Source: Palsa-504 sp963744575 | Lineage (GTDB): Bacteria > Actinomycetota > Actinomycetes > Streptosporangiales > Streptosporangiaceae | Direction: 5' to 3' | NCBI GenBank assembly: GCA_963744575.1 | Contig: CAVUUF010000025.1 | Span: forward strand, 124,001-188,000 | DNA length: 64,000 nt | The notes under the pieces: model-generated | What the model was told of the DNA's origin: nothing | The model's database searches: none | What the model saw: the letters and a program-made list of their open reading frames with translations, nothing else | Part shown: positions 35,706 to 46,579 of the stretch, in pieces | Position numbering within the stretch: position 1 is the stretch's first letter | Layout of the letters: every line of letters starts with the position of its first letter | Translations under genes and position numbers: made by a program

Positions 35706-35851
35706 TGACCAGCCTCGATCCCGATGCCCAGCTGATCATGGTGATGATGGACAGGCGGCTGGCCGACCGCGACATGATCAGGCGGCTGCTGAAGCTGGTC
35801 CGGTACCAGTCGGAGCTGATCGCGGTCCTGATGGCTGACGATGATGGATGA
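35705..35851 (+). CDS. Small hypothetical protein
   Basis: A 48-residue reading frame (starting MTSLDPDAQLIMVMMDRRLA) coupled by TGATG overlap to the gene before it and overlapping the gene after it. It is helical and charged, with no recognised family. Support comes from its place in the coupled gene run. Confidence 0.45.
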   Translation: MTSLDPDAQLIMVMMDRRLADRDMIRRLLKLVRYQSELIAVLMADDDG

Positions 35852-36071
35852 CAAGCGACTGAGCATTTACGAGCACGTGACCGCGCTCGACCACCTGGAA
35901 CGGCTGGGATTCGAGCTGAACAGGGCGGCCAGCTGGCTGTCCGAGCGCGACTTCGAGAGCGAGGCCGACCTCCTGAACGACGCGGCCAAGGACACGATGG
36001 CCGTAGTCGGCTTGCTGTCCCGGCCGCTGCGTCCGCAGCCGCCGCCATCGGGGTGGCAGCAGACTGGCTGA
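35841..36071 (+). CDS. Small helical hypothetical protein
   Basis: A 76-residue protein (RLSIYEHVTALDHLERLGFELNRAASWLSERDFESEADLLNDAAKDTMAVVGLL) predicted as two or three helices with a Pro-rich end. No family is recognised. Two adjacent ATG codons (35841, 35844) are possible starts. It overlaps the gene before it by 11 bp. Confidence 0.5.
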   Translation: MMDDKRLSIYEHVTALDHLERLGFELNRAASWLSERDFESEADLLNDAAKDTMAVVGLLSRPLRPQPPPSGWQQTG

Positions 36072-36239
36072 AACGGGGCGTACATGCCAGACTCGCATGT
36101 CCACGCCCGGCATCTGGGCAGGTCAGCGCCATGACGAGCAGCACCGGGAGCCGTAGCCGGGAGCCTGACGGCATGATCTGCGCAGCTCAGCACACCAGGG
36201 CGGCTAGGCTTTGCTCGGGGTGAATGCACACTGGTGTCA

Positions 36240-36635
36240 TGCCAGGATCACGCAACCCTGGTCCCCGCGACTGGGCCGAGGCCGAGCTGCGGCGTTACCC
36301 GGCCGCTCTGACGCCCTCATCGCCGCCGCCTCCGGGTGCACGCCGCAGGCAGCAGGGCGCTGGCGGTCGGCGGGCTCGTCCAGGCAGGCGTCATTGAGGC
36401 GGTCGAGCCCGCCGACCGCCTGGCCCGCGTCCGCACCTGGCGACCACGAGCGCCCCGGCTGGCGATCGAGCAGCGCACGACTACGCCAGCCGAGGTCATG
36501 GCCCGGCTGCGGGCGCGGGCCAGCCTGCGGCTGCGCTGGTCCGAGGACATGATCACCGAGCAGATCCGCATCCTGTCGGGCGCCGGGCGTCCAGTACCTG
36601 ATCGGTGTGAGGTCGAGCCTAGACGGTTTACGTGA
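36240..36635 (+). pseudogene. Frameshifted hypothetical gene
   Basis: Reading through two shifts (near 36308-36311 and 36347-36356) gives a continuous helical protein: PRDWAEAELRRYPAALDALIAAAS, then RALAVGGLVQAGVIEAVEPADRLARVRTW and AEVMARLRARASLRLRWSEDMITEQIRILSG. It may be a phage-type regulator of about 130 residues, but no family is certain. Each single frame alone is short and atypical. The interval 36072-36239 holds only a weak 30-residue frame starting at 36131. Confidence 0.4.
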
Positions 36636-39471
36636 GATTACCGTCACCTTGAGTGTCGACCTCCACTTCCTTCAAGCCAAGCTGCCGTAGCCCTTCTAGG
36701 ACAACCAGATCGAGGGTCTCTCGGGGAATGCCGACCATCCCTCCTTCGGCTCGGATGACCATGTCAACGGTCACTTCCGGGCTGGCCGCGCTGAGGGGGA
36801 GCACCGCGACCTTTATCACGTCTCGGACCTTGCTGCCTGGGACGCCCCGGATGTGCAGGGTCAATCCCAGAAGCGTCGCCGACCGCGGTGCGGGACGTTC
36901 TTTCACACCAGCAGTCTCGCCGCCGGGCATGGGCCCTTCATTTTCAGGCACCACTGCTACGCCTGGGCTTGGCTCTCCGGCCTCGCCTGGGCCTGGTGGC
37001 TCGGCAGGCTTGCGGATTGTGATCAGTTCCTTGATGGCCGCGGCCCGGACAAGCCAGGTTCCGGGCTGGAACTGGATCTCGCCAGGGTCAACGAATCCGC
37101 CGAACCTCAGAACGGAGTCCTCGGCGTCCCAGGTGGACCCGCTGGCCAGGCCGAATAGTGCCTGACGCACTCCTTCGGCCAGTGCCTGGCGTAGAACGTG
37201 AGCGCTGGCGAGCTTGGGCAGGCGCGGTAGCCGGTAGAAGTAACCCAGCAGCGTGTCGATCTCAACCGCGTCACTGCCTTCGGGGAGCAGCCCGAAACGG
37301 GTAGCCAGGAGCGCGGCGGGTGCGAGGCTGGTCTCGATCAGCCGGTCGGCGGAGCGCAGGTACTCCAGTACCCGGCCGCCGATGGTGGCATCGATCCGCG
37401 CGGGCCCGAGGTCGAGGTGGTCGAGTTTGGGGCCGCCGTCGTTACCTTCCCCGAGCAGCATCAGGTGCCGGTAGGCCATGGTTACCTGCTGGGGGAGGCG
37501 TTCCTCAGCTCCCGTAAGTCGCTTGCCGAGCTGCTCGCGCTGTTCTGCGTTGAACCGTGCCAGCCGGTGCCGGTCGTCTTTCAGGTCGCGGAGCGCGGCG
37601 AGGGTGCGTGCCGTGGCCCTGGCCTTGGCGATCGCCGGGGCGTCAGCGGCGATCAGCATGGCGGCGTTCTTGTTGGACCGCCAGCTACCGCCGCGATGCT
37701 CCAGGATCTCCCTGGCTGCCCGTGTCGTCACTTCGGGCGCATTCCCGCTGACACGCAGGCTGAAGTCGAGGATGCCGAGCACAAGCTGCTGGTTGTCCGG
37801 CAGGTCGGCGGATGCCTCGACGCGCGGTTCGACCCGTAGTTCGGGGGTGCTGGGGGCCACGGCCCCGACCGCCTCACGCAGCAGGGTCTCGATCCGGTCT
37901 TCGTTGATGGCGCCCTCGCGTTCGAGGACGACCTTGTTGAGGTTGGGCTCGGTGGTGAAGCGGTACCGCCCACCTTCCAGGCGCATATACCACAGGGACC
38001 CTTCGAGGCCATCACGCACGTCCTCGACGAGCCCGCGTGACAGCCCCGGACGGCCGACCCCGATCAGCATCTGCACGGCTGACGCGCCCAGGACACGGTC
38101 GGAGCCGAACGAGTTCAAGAATGCCGTCGTGGCCAGTCCCGTGGCCAAGCCGAAGGTTTCGACTACGCCTCCCCGCCGCCGGTCTTCCTCCGGGGCCATC
38201 GAGTCGGGACGGATGATGTCGGCGTTCAGGGCAGCCTTGTAGCTCTCTCCGGCAAAACGAAGGACCTCCCCGCGGATGCCCGGATCGCTGAGCGTGACAT
38301 CGCCTGGATGGATGAGGAGGGCTTTGCTCCGTCGCTGGGACAGAGCCTTAACCGTGTGGGCAAGCGTCCTCAGCGCACCCCGGGTCCGCTGGAAACCCGA
38401 CAGCGACCCCCAGCGGTTGGTGAGAATGTCGACTAGCTCGGGATGGAAAGGGAAAGCTGTGGCCAGCCGATCGCGGTAGCTGGCCTCCCGGTAGCTTGCT
38501 GGAACGGCATCGCTCAGTGATTCGTACCAGTCGGCGTATGCATCGGCAACCGCGCGCCGATGCATCCCGGTACCGATGGTGGTGAACAAGCGTCGGTGCA
38601 AGATCGGGAATATGTCATCACCTTCAACAGGAGTGACGATGTTCTCGGTCCGGCCTCCACCTTGGACAGGCGTTCCTGCATCTCCTCCCCGGCGACGCTC
38701 GCATAGTCCTCCAGGTTGGAGCTGGTCAGCGTGGCCACGACCGCGACGCGGGGAACACTGGCTGCCGCCGTGCAGAGTTCCTTGATGAAGGTCAGCGTGG
38801 TGGCAGCTAGGTTCCCGTCGTGGGTCGGCACCGCGAGCGCCTTGGTCAGATACTGCAGCAGTTCATCCAGCAGAATCAGACAGGGAGCATTCGCCTCTAG
38901 CAGATCAGCGATCTGCGTGGTCGATGAGCCACGCAGGTTCCGGTCCTGCTCCTCCACCTTGGCGAAGCCGGACGGCCCGCCAAGCCGGTAGGCGAGCTGG
39001 CCTAGCAAGGTCCGGACCTGAGCGTCTTTGATGTGTGAGTCGATCTCTCCTGCCCCAAGCGCCCCGCCCTCAAGAACGACGACTTTCGCCTCGGGGGAAG
39101 CTGGACCGCCCCAGTTTGGCAGCCAGTTCGCTGGCGAAGGCCGTGCCGGCAACTCGGGCCGGATCACGGAACAGGTGATAGGCGGCAAGCAGCGTATGGG
39201 TTTTCCCCCCGCCAAACTCGGTCTGGAGCCGGTATATACCGGCCGCGGCCATGTCACCTGACAGACGGGCTGTCAGTTCCCGCAGGAACGCCAGCAGGTT
39301 CTCGGTCAGGTACGTCTTCTCGCAGAACGTCACCGGGTCCAGGTAGTCAGCCGGGCCCCGGTCTCGATCTACCAGGCCAAGGTCCGCGGCGAACAGTGAC
39401 TCGTCAAAAGAACCGTCAGCGATATCACGCCGTGGCTCGGCAACCTCCAACCAGGGCTTCAAGTCAGTCAT
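36628..39471 (-). pseudogene. DUF499 P-loop ATPase (BrxC/PglY-like), two frameshifts
   Basis: The combined reading frame encodes about 947 residues of a DUF499/COG1483 protein: LEVAEPRRDIADGSFDESLFAADLG, VTFCEKTYLTENL and Walker A FGGGKTHTL (86-94), then VVVLEGGALGAGEIDSH and PCLILLDELLQYLTKAL, then LFTTIGTGMHRRAVADAYADWYESL. Two single-base shifts break it: an extra G in GGGG at 39110-39113 (AKLG to GGPASPEAK) and a missing G near 38652-38658. DUF499 ATPases are core parts of BREX/Pgl-type phage defence. It is the last gene of the operon, 40 bp after the methylase. Confidence 0.82.
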
Positions 39472-39511
39472 CGCAGCGGCTCCTTATGCGGCAGCGAAAT
39501 CGAGGGTGCCA

Positions 39512-42180
39512 TCACGATGACTCCACATCAAATAGCGTGAGTTCCTCAAACGTGGTCGTGGACCGCGCGGCCGCTTGCGACAAGGCATCCCGGTTGCCTG
39601 TCAATCCGAGCAGCATCATGCGCTCCCGGTTGTCGTCAGGCAGGATCTCGGCAAGAGCCCGGGCCAGAGCCCAGAATCCTGGTTCAACCCCATGCCCGTG
39701 GCGCCCAGCAGCTCCTCCAGCTCTCGTCGGCGGCCAGCGTCCCAGAGCTGGCAGGCGAGATGCAGGACATCGATCAGCGACGGGGCGGCCGTCAGCTTGA
39801 GGCCCTTCCGGTCCTGCGGTCCGAGCAGGGTGAAGTTGGAGCCGGACTGCCGCGCGAAACCGCGGGGGCGGCACAAGTGGCCGAGGTCGACATCGAACGC
39901 TTTCTCCAGCTTGTACGCCTCATCAGCCGGAATCGAAGCGGTGAGGTAAGCCCACCGCCAAGTCAAGTAGAAGAGTGACTCCGGGTCCAGCGTAGCAAGC
40001 GAGTCAGCTCCCAGGAGTCGGCGCATCGCGTGGCGGGCCACAGCCTGCCGTGCGAGGACCATCAACTCCGAGACATCAACCTCGTCGCCAGAGAGCTTCA
40101 CAATTCGCGAGTACTGGGCGAACACCTCGAACGCTGGACCGATGGCTGACACGAAGTAATCAGCGCCCATGAGGCCCATCTCCTCAAAAGCGTCCAGCCG
40201 CTCGGCGATGCGTTCCTCCAGCGCTCGCACCACGTCATCGTAGAAACCCTCTTGGCCCGCGCCTCGTGGCCGACAGACGAGTACGACCGATGAGCCCAGA
40301 ACAGCACTGATCTGCGCGGTTGGGCGGTTCGCCAACTCGGAGCGCATCGGCCATGACGTTGTCACGACCAGATTTGCCGAGCGAAGCGCACGTAGCAGGC
40401 ATTCCCATGCCTCAACGTCTGTGTGAGCGAACACAATCGCGACAATACCCGTGGATTTCACAACCCGCGCCATTTCGTTGAGCGCGTTCTGGAGTCGTCG
40501 CTCGAACTCCTCGTGCGAGACGTACTCAGGGGATTTCTTGTCGGCTCGGCTTTCGATGACTTCTTGCTGCTTCGGGGTGAGCGGAAGGGCAAACAGCGTT
40601 GGGTAAAGCTGACCGATACTCCGTTTCAGCCAGACATAGAAGAAGTCAGAAAGATCACCGTACTGGAATGCGTCGTAATAGGGAGGGTCGACGATCACGG
40701 CATCGAAGGTCTCGTTCGCAAAGGTGAGGTGTTGCGCGTCGCCTCGCTGGACCTTCGCTGGTGTAGCGCTGGATGCCGAGCAATGTCGAATCGCTAGTTC
40801 GATCCACCTAACCGCGCCCTCCCAACTGCCTGATCCACCGCATAGAGGATCGATCTCTGTGTAATCCCAGGTCATCCTTATTGCCTGCTGCGGGAACGTA
40901 TTTCGCACCTTTTCGTACCCAATGTCCCATCCGCAAAACGACGAATTTCGATCTGCGATTCGGTCCACGCATAGGCCAAGGTATGTAGCGATGGCGATGG
41001 CCCGTTCAGGCTCCACCCCTTCACTGAGCATCTCGTGGTGTGCGGCTCGCACTCCCTCGCAGAGCGAGCCGATAACGTAAAGCTGGCGATCATTGAATAG
41101 GTCACGGAAGTTGTCGATCCCGTAAACGAGGCTCCGCAGGATGCGGAACTGCGACTTTGTAATTTGTTCGTCGGGTAGCGCGGATGTCCCGTCTGGCATC
41201 TCGTCCAGATCGTCGAGTAGCACCGTGGCAAGTGCCTCCGCCCCCTCAATCTCATACGAACGTGGCACTCGGTACGTGCGACCGCCACCAGCAATATCAA
41301 GCACCGCGTAGAGGATTCGACCGAAGCCGATTTTCTTGGCGTATTCGCGGACGTCCCTCGCGGGCGTCGGAGTTCCACATCCAGGACAGGCGACGGAGCT
41401 GGCCTTCACGGTACCGTCGTAGATCTCGAGACCCACGGGCGGCGGTCCAGTTCTGATCCGGAGGTCGATCTTTCCTGGTCGGCCGTCGACATCGATCCAC
41501 ACGGTACGTCGTGTGCTCTTGGCGAGCCAGAAAGACGAAAGCAACGGGATCTCTGCCCGGCAGGCTGGATTCGGGCACACCATCGTCCGCGCCCAGAAGT
41601 AGGCGGTTGGTCGACGGCCTGTTGCATCAGCTGCAAAGACCTTGGCCAGCTTCGGCCCTACGCAGTCCCGTACCCATCCTGCCCATTTAACGAAGTCCTC
41701 CGCGAGCGGGTTTTCACCGAACTGACCGGGCTGGCCGAAGCGCTGCGGATACTCAAGAACGCACTTCTCGATCAGGTAGGCAACCGGGTTGAGATCGATG
41801 GCAGTGGTGTCACAGCCAAGGCGGAGGGCTTCGAGGGGGATGGCGCCGCCGCCAGCAAAGCAGTCAAGAACCTTAGGCGGTCCGTCAGGGTAAGCCTCGG
41901 CGAGTAGCCTGCGGAGTGGATTAATGCGCCTGGAGTCTGTCGACGCCTCGAAGGAGGACGCTGCCGAGAGGAGCCTGAGGACCTCGTTGCGCTCGACGTC
42001 GCCGCCCGGGTTGGGAAGAAGAGCGCCGAACACGACCGCCCGGCTCATGGCGAGCGGGCGGCGCGCCCACCACAGGTGCATGGTGGAGATGTTGCCGTGA
42101 CGCAGCGACTTCTCGCGGGCCGATGCGGCGTTGACCTCCTTGAGCGGAAGTGCCTCTTCGATAAGGCGGCGGTCGGTCAC
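39512..42180 (-). pseudogene. DUF1156 adenine-specific DNA methyltransferase (PglXI-like), one frameshift near the C-terminus
   Basis: The N-terminus carries the DUF1156 block VNAASAREKSLRHGNISTMHLWWARRP. The SAM motif is LDCFAGGGAIPLEAL (106-120) and the catalytic motif DPPYYDAFQYGDLSDFFYVW (about 497), typical of N6-adenine enzymes. A Zn-ribbon is likely in CPNPACRAEIP and CPGCGTPTP. The frame reaching 39616 ends in LNQDSGLWPG; restoring one G in the run at 39688-39691 gives the expected tail VEPGFWALARALAEILPDDN and stop at 39512. Only the last ~55 residues are affected. GTG start overlaps the helicase stop (GTGA). Confidence 0.85.
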
Positions 42181-45100
42181 GCGGGTGCTCCTCTGGAGGC
42201 TTCGATGACGGGTTCAGGGGCAACGCCGTAGCGGACGTCCAGTGAAGGCTCCCATGCGCCCGCTAGTGCTCGGGCTGGATTCTGCACCCGGTAGAGGCGA
42301 GGTGCAGGCTGGGCGCAGTCGAGGACGACGTAGAGCCAGTAGTCGTCGCCGAGTTCCTGGCTCTTGGCGAATTCGCTCCAGGTCAGCTCCACACGGGCAA
42401 CGCCTGCGCGTCCCTTGACCTCGATGCAGCGACGTTCCAGGCCGCGGGTGGACAACAGATCGAAGCCGACGTGCTCGTCCTCGACAGACCGCACCGTAGC
42501 GCCGCGGCCGATCTCATAGCGGCGGGCAGCCCGGACGGCGATCTGCTCAATCTCATCGTCGCTCAACGCGCCCGCATCACCTGGCGTGCCGCGCTCCTCG
42601 CATTCACTTGGAAGCGGCAGCGGGAGAAGCAGTGCACTGCCGATCACGGTCACGTCCCCGCGCACGACGTTGCGGCCCCGTTGTGCCTCTTCCAGACGCA
42701 GCCGACTGCGCTGCTGGTGTTGTTCCTTGACCAGTTCGGCCTTGCGGAGCCGACCCTCGGCGCCCTGGATGCCCCGGTCGATCTCTTCTTCCGCAGCGAT
42801 GATGGCCGAGTCCGCCTGGGCGAGCAGGGAGTTGAAAGAACGCTTGAGGAAGTCTTCCTGGATGGCGGCGACATGCTCCCGTTCGGCCTTGGCGTCCGCG
42901 AAGACCCGTTCGAACAGGTGCTGGCGTGCCCACATGATCAGTTGACTGTCGGCCTCTGGGGCCGCAGAAATGGGGCCCTCCGGCGGCGGCTGGATCTCGT
43001 CGGTGGGTGGCACCACGTCGAACAGCGAGGCAGCGGGAGCGGGCTCGATGCGCCCATCTGGCTGGACCCGGACAGCTGCGAGTGCGCGGCGGACGATCTC
43101 TCCGTTGCCGTCGGCGACGTCCCCGGTGAGGAACCTCAGGACGGTGGGCTCGCCGATGTCAGGGTCGAAGAACACCGCGCCCTTGGCAACCTCAGGTGCG
43201 GTGCGCTCGATCACGTAGACAACGAGGGCGTCGAACAGCGGGTGGCCTGGGCCGCACAGCTCGGCTGCTGGCAGAGCGGCTTCGTCCTCGCTGAGACGCG
43301 GGCGGGTGGCGATGGACTTGTCGAAGGTGAGGCGCTTGTACTCGGGAGCGATCTGGCGGAGCCCGGACGCGGTGCGACTCCGGGCGACGAGGACATTCGG
43401 GGAACGGTCGACCCGCCAGGTGCCCGGGTCCAGCCTCTTGGTGATCTTTCCGCCAGCGTAAATGGTGGCGTCGGCGAAGAACCGTTCGAAGTAGCTGGGG
43501 GGCAGCCGACGTTCCTCGGCTCGGGCCGCGCGGTCCCGTTCGGTTTCCCAGTCAAGGTGGTCACGGGCGAGCGCGCTTTCCAGCAGCTCCTCGGCCCTGG
43601 CCTTGGTAGCTGGGTCGGCCTCCGCACCGCCGAAACTTTCCGCCGCTTCCTCCTTGGTGATCTCGCCTGTGATAACTGCTTCGAGGACTTCCCGCAGGTT
43701 GGTGCCGATGGCCTGACCCACCACGTCGAACACCTTGTCGCCGAGCGCGACGCCCATGTTCTCCATCTTCTTCAGCAAGACGCTCAGAACGTAGCCTTCG
43801 CGGGTGTTGCTGGCCACCAGGTTGAAAATGTAAACGTCCTCAGTCTGCCCGATCCGGTGGATGCGGCCCATCCGCTGCTCCAGCCGGTTGGGGTTCCAGG
43901 GGATGTCATAGTTGACCATCAAGTGGCAGAACTGGAGGTTGATGCCCTCCCCGGCCGCCTCGGTCGCGACCATGATCTGGGCGGTCTCCCGGAAGTAACG
44001 TTCCTGGGCGATCCGGTCCGGCAGTTTCATTTGCCCGTGAATCTGGGCGACCTCGAAGTCCTTGGACAGGTTCTCTACCAGATAATCCAGGGTGTCCTTG
44101 TGCTCGGTGAAGATCAGCAGCTGCCTGCGCCGGTCCTCTCTCAGGCCCAGGCTGGCGACAACATCAAGCAGCTCGGTCAACTTGCGCTCGCTGCGGCTGT
44201 CCTCAACCTCCTGCGCCAGAGCCAGCAGAGGCCGCACCGCCTCACGCTCAGCGTCCAGCTCTCCGACGGTGCTGGGCAGCCACTCCTCCAGGGCTGCTTC
44301 CTCCACCTCCCAGCGGGACTTCTCGTCTAGGTCCTCCAAGTCCTCGACGTCAGCGAACAGCGTGTCCTGGAACGCTCTCCGCGCCCGCAAGTAGGTGGCC
44401 GGGTCCTCCAAAGCTTTCTCTATCCGCTCAAGCCGCCGCTGCAGCGTCCGCCGGATCGCCCTGGTGCTGGAGGCGACCCGGCGCTGCATGGTCGTCAACG
44501 CGAACCCGGCAGTGGTCTTGGACTGCTCCCCGCGGATCTCGCGGAGCTTCCCGGACACGAACTCGGTGACCTGGCTGTACAGGTCCCATTCGCGGCCCGT
44601 GATCTCATACTCAACACGCTGTGGATGGCGATCCTTAAACAGCTTGTCCCCGGCCATGTCCCGCATGATCTCCTTGGATACCTTGCGGAACTGCTGAGCA
44701 GGCACCTCGATTCTGGGCGGGCACCGGTCCCCCCAGGCATCCAGGTCCAGCAGCCGCAAAAGTGCCCACAGGCTGTAGTCCCGCCCCGAGTGCGGCGTGG
44801 CCGTCATGAGGACGAGCCGGTGGCTACGGCGCGCCACCGCTTCCGCTGCCTTGTAGCGTTCGCTTTTCTTGCTGATGTAACCCTTGCCATCAACCGAGAT
44901 GGTGAACCCGTGCGCCTCGTCGACTACCGCCAGGTCCCACTCCTTGTCGGCAGCGTCGAATGCCTGCAGGGCCCGGTCGGTGCGCAGGAAGTCCCGGCTG
45001 ACCACGATCTTGTCGAACTGGTCCCACGGATTCTCCGCCAGCGATGCGTCGAAGTGGCTGGCGTCCAGCTGTACAAAGTTCAGCTGAAACCGCTCGGCCA

Positions 45101-45602
45101 GCTCCCGGACCCACTGCGGCCGCAGACTCGCCGGAGCCACCACGAGGATCCGGTCCCCCGCCCGGCGCAAGATCAGCTCCTTCATGTACAGGCCCGCCAT
45201 GATGGTCTTGCCCGCCCCAGGATCATCGGCGAGCAAGAAGCGCAGCCTGGGCTCCCGCAAGAAGCACTCATACACGGCTTCAAGCTGATGGGGCAGAGGC
45301 TGGATGTTGGACACTGCCACGGCTGCCATCTCATACACGAACGCGATGTCGATGCGGCGGGCCTCCACGCCCAGGCGGAACGGTACCGGGTTCCCGTCAA
45401 ACCGCAGCTCACCCATCGTCTCGATGACTTCCACACCCGCCAGCTCTGACTCGGCGAGTACGCGCTTGCCCGGCCCGGACGGCCCGTCGAAGTAGAACTC
45501 CCAGAACGGCCCTGGGCGCACCGCTATCAGCGTCACAGGCTCCGTGCGATCAGGAAACCGGACCTGAATGCCTGGCTGCAGTCGCTCGATGTCAACAGCC
45601 AC
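42177..45602 (-). CDS. SNF2/HepA-type helicase with C-terminal DUF3883, phage-defence associated
   Basis: A 1141-residue superfamily 2 ATPase, first gene of the defence operon. Motifs: Walker A DDPGAGKT (126-133), DEAH (228-231), LMTATPHSGRDYS, and in the second RecA domain LIFTEHKDTLDYL, MVATEAAGEGINLQFC and QRMGRIHRIGQ. The C-terminal ~110 residues (HVGFDLLSTRGLERRCIEVKGRAG ... FAKSQELGDDYWLYVV) match DUF3883, often fused to defence enzymes. Helicases of this type accompany DUF1156 methylases and DUF499 ATPases in type-3 BREX-like loci (BrxHII). The frame is intact. Start is GTG with GAGAGG upstream. Confidence 0.88.
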   Translation of the reverse strand: MAVDIERLQPGIQVRFPDRTEPVTLIAVRPGPFWEFYFDGPSGPGKRVLAESELAGVEVIETMGELRFDGNPVPFRLGVEARRIDIAFVYEMAAVAVSNIQPLPHQLEAVYECFLREPRLRFLLADDPGAGKTIMAGLYMKELILRRAGDRILVVAPASLRPQWVRELAERFQLNFVQLDASHFDASLAENPWDQFDKIVVSRDFLRTDRALQAFDAADKEWDLAVVDEAHGFTISVDGKGYISKKSERYKAAEAVARRSHRLVLMTATPHSGRDYSLWALLRLLDLDAWGDRCPPRIEVPAQQFRKVSKEIMRDMAGDKLFKDRHPQRVEYEITGREWDLYSQVTEFVSGKLREIRGEQSKTTAGFALTTMQRRVASSTRAIRRTLQRRLERIEKALEDPATYLRARRAFQDTLFADVEDLEDLDEKSRWEVEEAALEEWLPSTVGELDAEREAVRPLLALAQEVEDSRSERKLTELLDVVASLGLREDRRRQLLIFTEHKDTLDYLVENLSKDFEVAQIHGQMKLPDRIAQERYFRETAQIMVATEAAGEGINLQFCHLMVNYDIPWNPNRLEQRMGRIHRIGQTEDVYIFNLVASNTREGYVLSVLLKKMENMGVALGDKVFDVVGQAIGTNLREVLEAVITGEITKEEAAESFGGAEADPATKARAEELLESALARDHLDWETERDRAARAEERRLPPSYFERFFADATIYAGGKITKRLDPGTWRVDRSPNVLVARSRTASGLRQIAPEYKRLTFDKSIATRPRLSEDEAALPAAELCGPGHPLFDALVVYVIERTAPEVAKGAVFFDPDIGEPTVLRFLTGDVADGNGEIVRRALAAVRVQPDGRIEPAPAASLFDVVPPTDEIQPPPEGPISAAPEADSQLIMWARQHLFERVFADAKAEREHVAAIQEDFLKRSFNSLLAQADSAIIAAEEEIDRGIQGAEGRLRKAELVKEQHQQRSRLRLEEAQRGRNVVRGDVTVIGSALLLPLPLPSECEERGTPGDAGALSDDEIEQIAVRAARRYEIGRGATVRSVEDEHVGFDLLSTRGLERRCIEVKGRAGVARVELTWSEFAKSQELGDDYWLYVVLDCAQPAPRLYRVQNPARALAGAWEPSLDVRYGVAPEPVIEASRGAPA

Positions 45603-45739
45603 CGTCAGCCTCTCCCGGTATGTTCACCCAACCGTCCTCTCAGTATCGTGCCGCTTCCGACAGCATTCCAGGGAAGAAAGTCATGACCTACCTGGACTGA
45701 CAAATATCCGGATACATGCACGGTGTAGGTGGTAACCAG

Positions 45740-46168
45740 TCACTGTCCATCCACGCACCACATAGCCCCTCGCCAAGGCCGTCGACCCCTGCCCGCGACC
45801 AGGATGCCCCTGGGCCCACCGGTCCACACCCGCAGCCACCTCGGCCCGACGCCAACCCGGGTGCCGCGCTTGCTCAGCCGGATCTTCACGCCGGGCAGCG
45901 GGCGGATGTAAAACCCATCGCTACCACCATCCGCTCTTCCCGGCGGTGCTCCGGGCCGTCGCACTGGTTGCCGTGGGTTGCGGTGCGGGCCGTATACCCA
46001 CACCAGCTTCTCAGGGCCGCCCGGGACCATGGGCTTGGCGATGACGTGCTTGGTGCAGTACCGCGCCGTCCTTGCCTTCCCCTCGGGCGTGCCACTGCGG
46101 GCCAGGGCGATGATCAGCCACAAGCCGAAGATGACGAACGCCGCGATCCATACTCCGCTCATCGTCAT
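45740..46168 (-). CDS. Small membrane protein, DUF4236-like
   Basis: A 142-residue frame beginning MTMSGVWIAAFVIFGLWLIIALA, one clear membrane helix, followed by a soluble part. The segment FYIRPLPGVKIRLSKRGTRVGVGPRWLRV resembles the DUF4236 pattern (GVR.N.SK.G...GPRG). The Pro/Arg-rich stretch between the two is low quality. GGAAG precedes the ATG. It lies in the gap between the defence helicase and the DUF262 gene; 46169-46579 holds no convincing gene. Confidence 0.45.
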   Translation of the reverse strand: MTMSGVWIAAFVIFGLWLIIALARSGTPEGKARTARYCTKHVIAKPMVPGGPEKLVWVYGPHRNPRQPVRRPGAPPGRADGGSDGFYIRPLPGVKIRLSKRGTRVGVGPRWLRVWTGGPRGILVAGRGRRPWRGAMWCVDGQ

Positions 46169-46579
46169 CGTTGTGCTTCCGGGGGCTGCCTGCCCCTATG
46201 CGTCCCCGCCGCCTACCAGGTCAACTGCACGTTCACGGCATGGCATCCCGAAACCGGAGGAGCGAACCAGAGCGAATCGGAGCGCAAGTGGCCCGGCAGT
46301 TTCCTCTGGTACGCGACGACGCGTGTCACCGACTTCGCGGGAAGCCCCCAAGAGGTCGGCGGCGTCCTGTACGTCGGATCTGCGTCGTACGCCTGCTCGA
46401 TCGCACCGCAGCGGTAGCTACGCGGCATTCTCCTGTGGATCAGCCACCAAAGCTCAGCCAGCCGCTGGACCGGGTGGAAACTCCGTCGAGCACCAACTGA
46501 CGCCTGCAAACGGCAGGCGGCCCGCCGAGTGCTCAGTGTGGGGGCTCGAAAGTTGCCGTCACGAGAGTACGCTGAGCCG

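Noticed and set aside
42471..44330. A 619-codon plus-strand frame inside the defence helicase gene
   Set aside because: It is antisense to conserved helicase motifs, including the C-terminal helicase domain, and has no recognisable domain.
45716..46417. A plus-strand protein ending GSASYACSIAPQR
   Set aside because: The last ~65 residues look somewhat protein-like, but there is no start nearby and most of the frame is antisense to the DUF4236-like gene.
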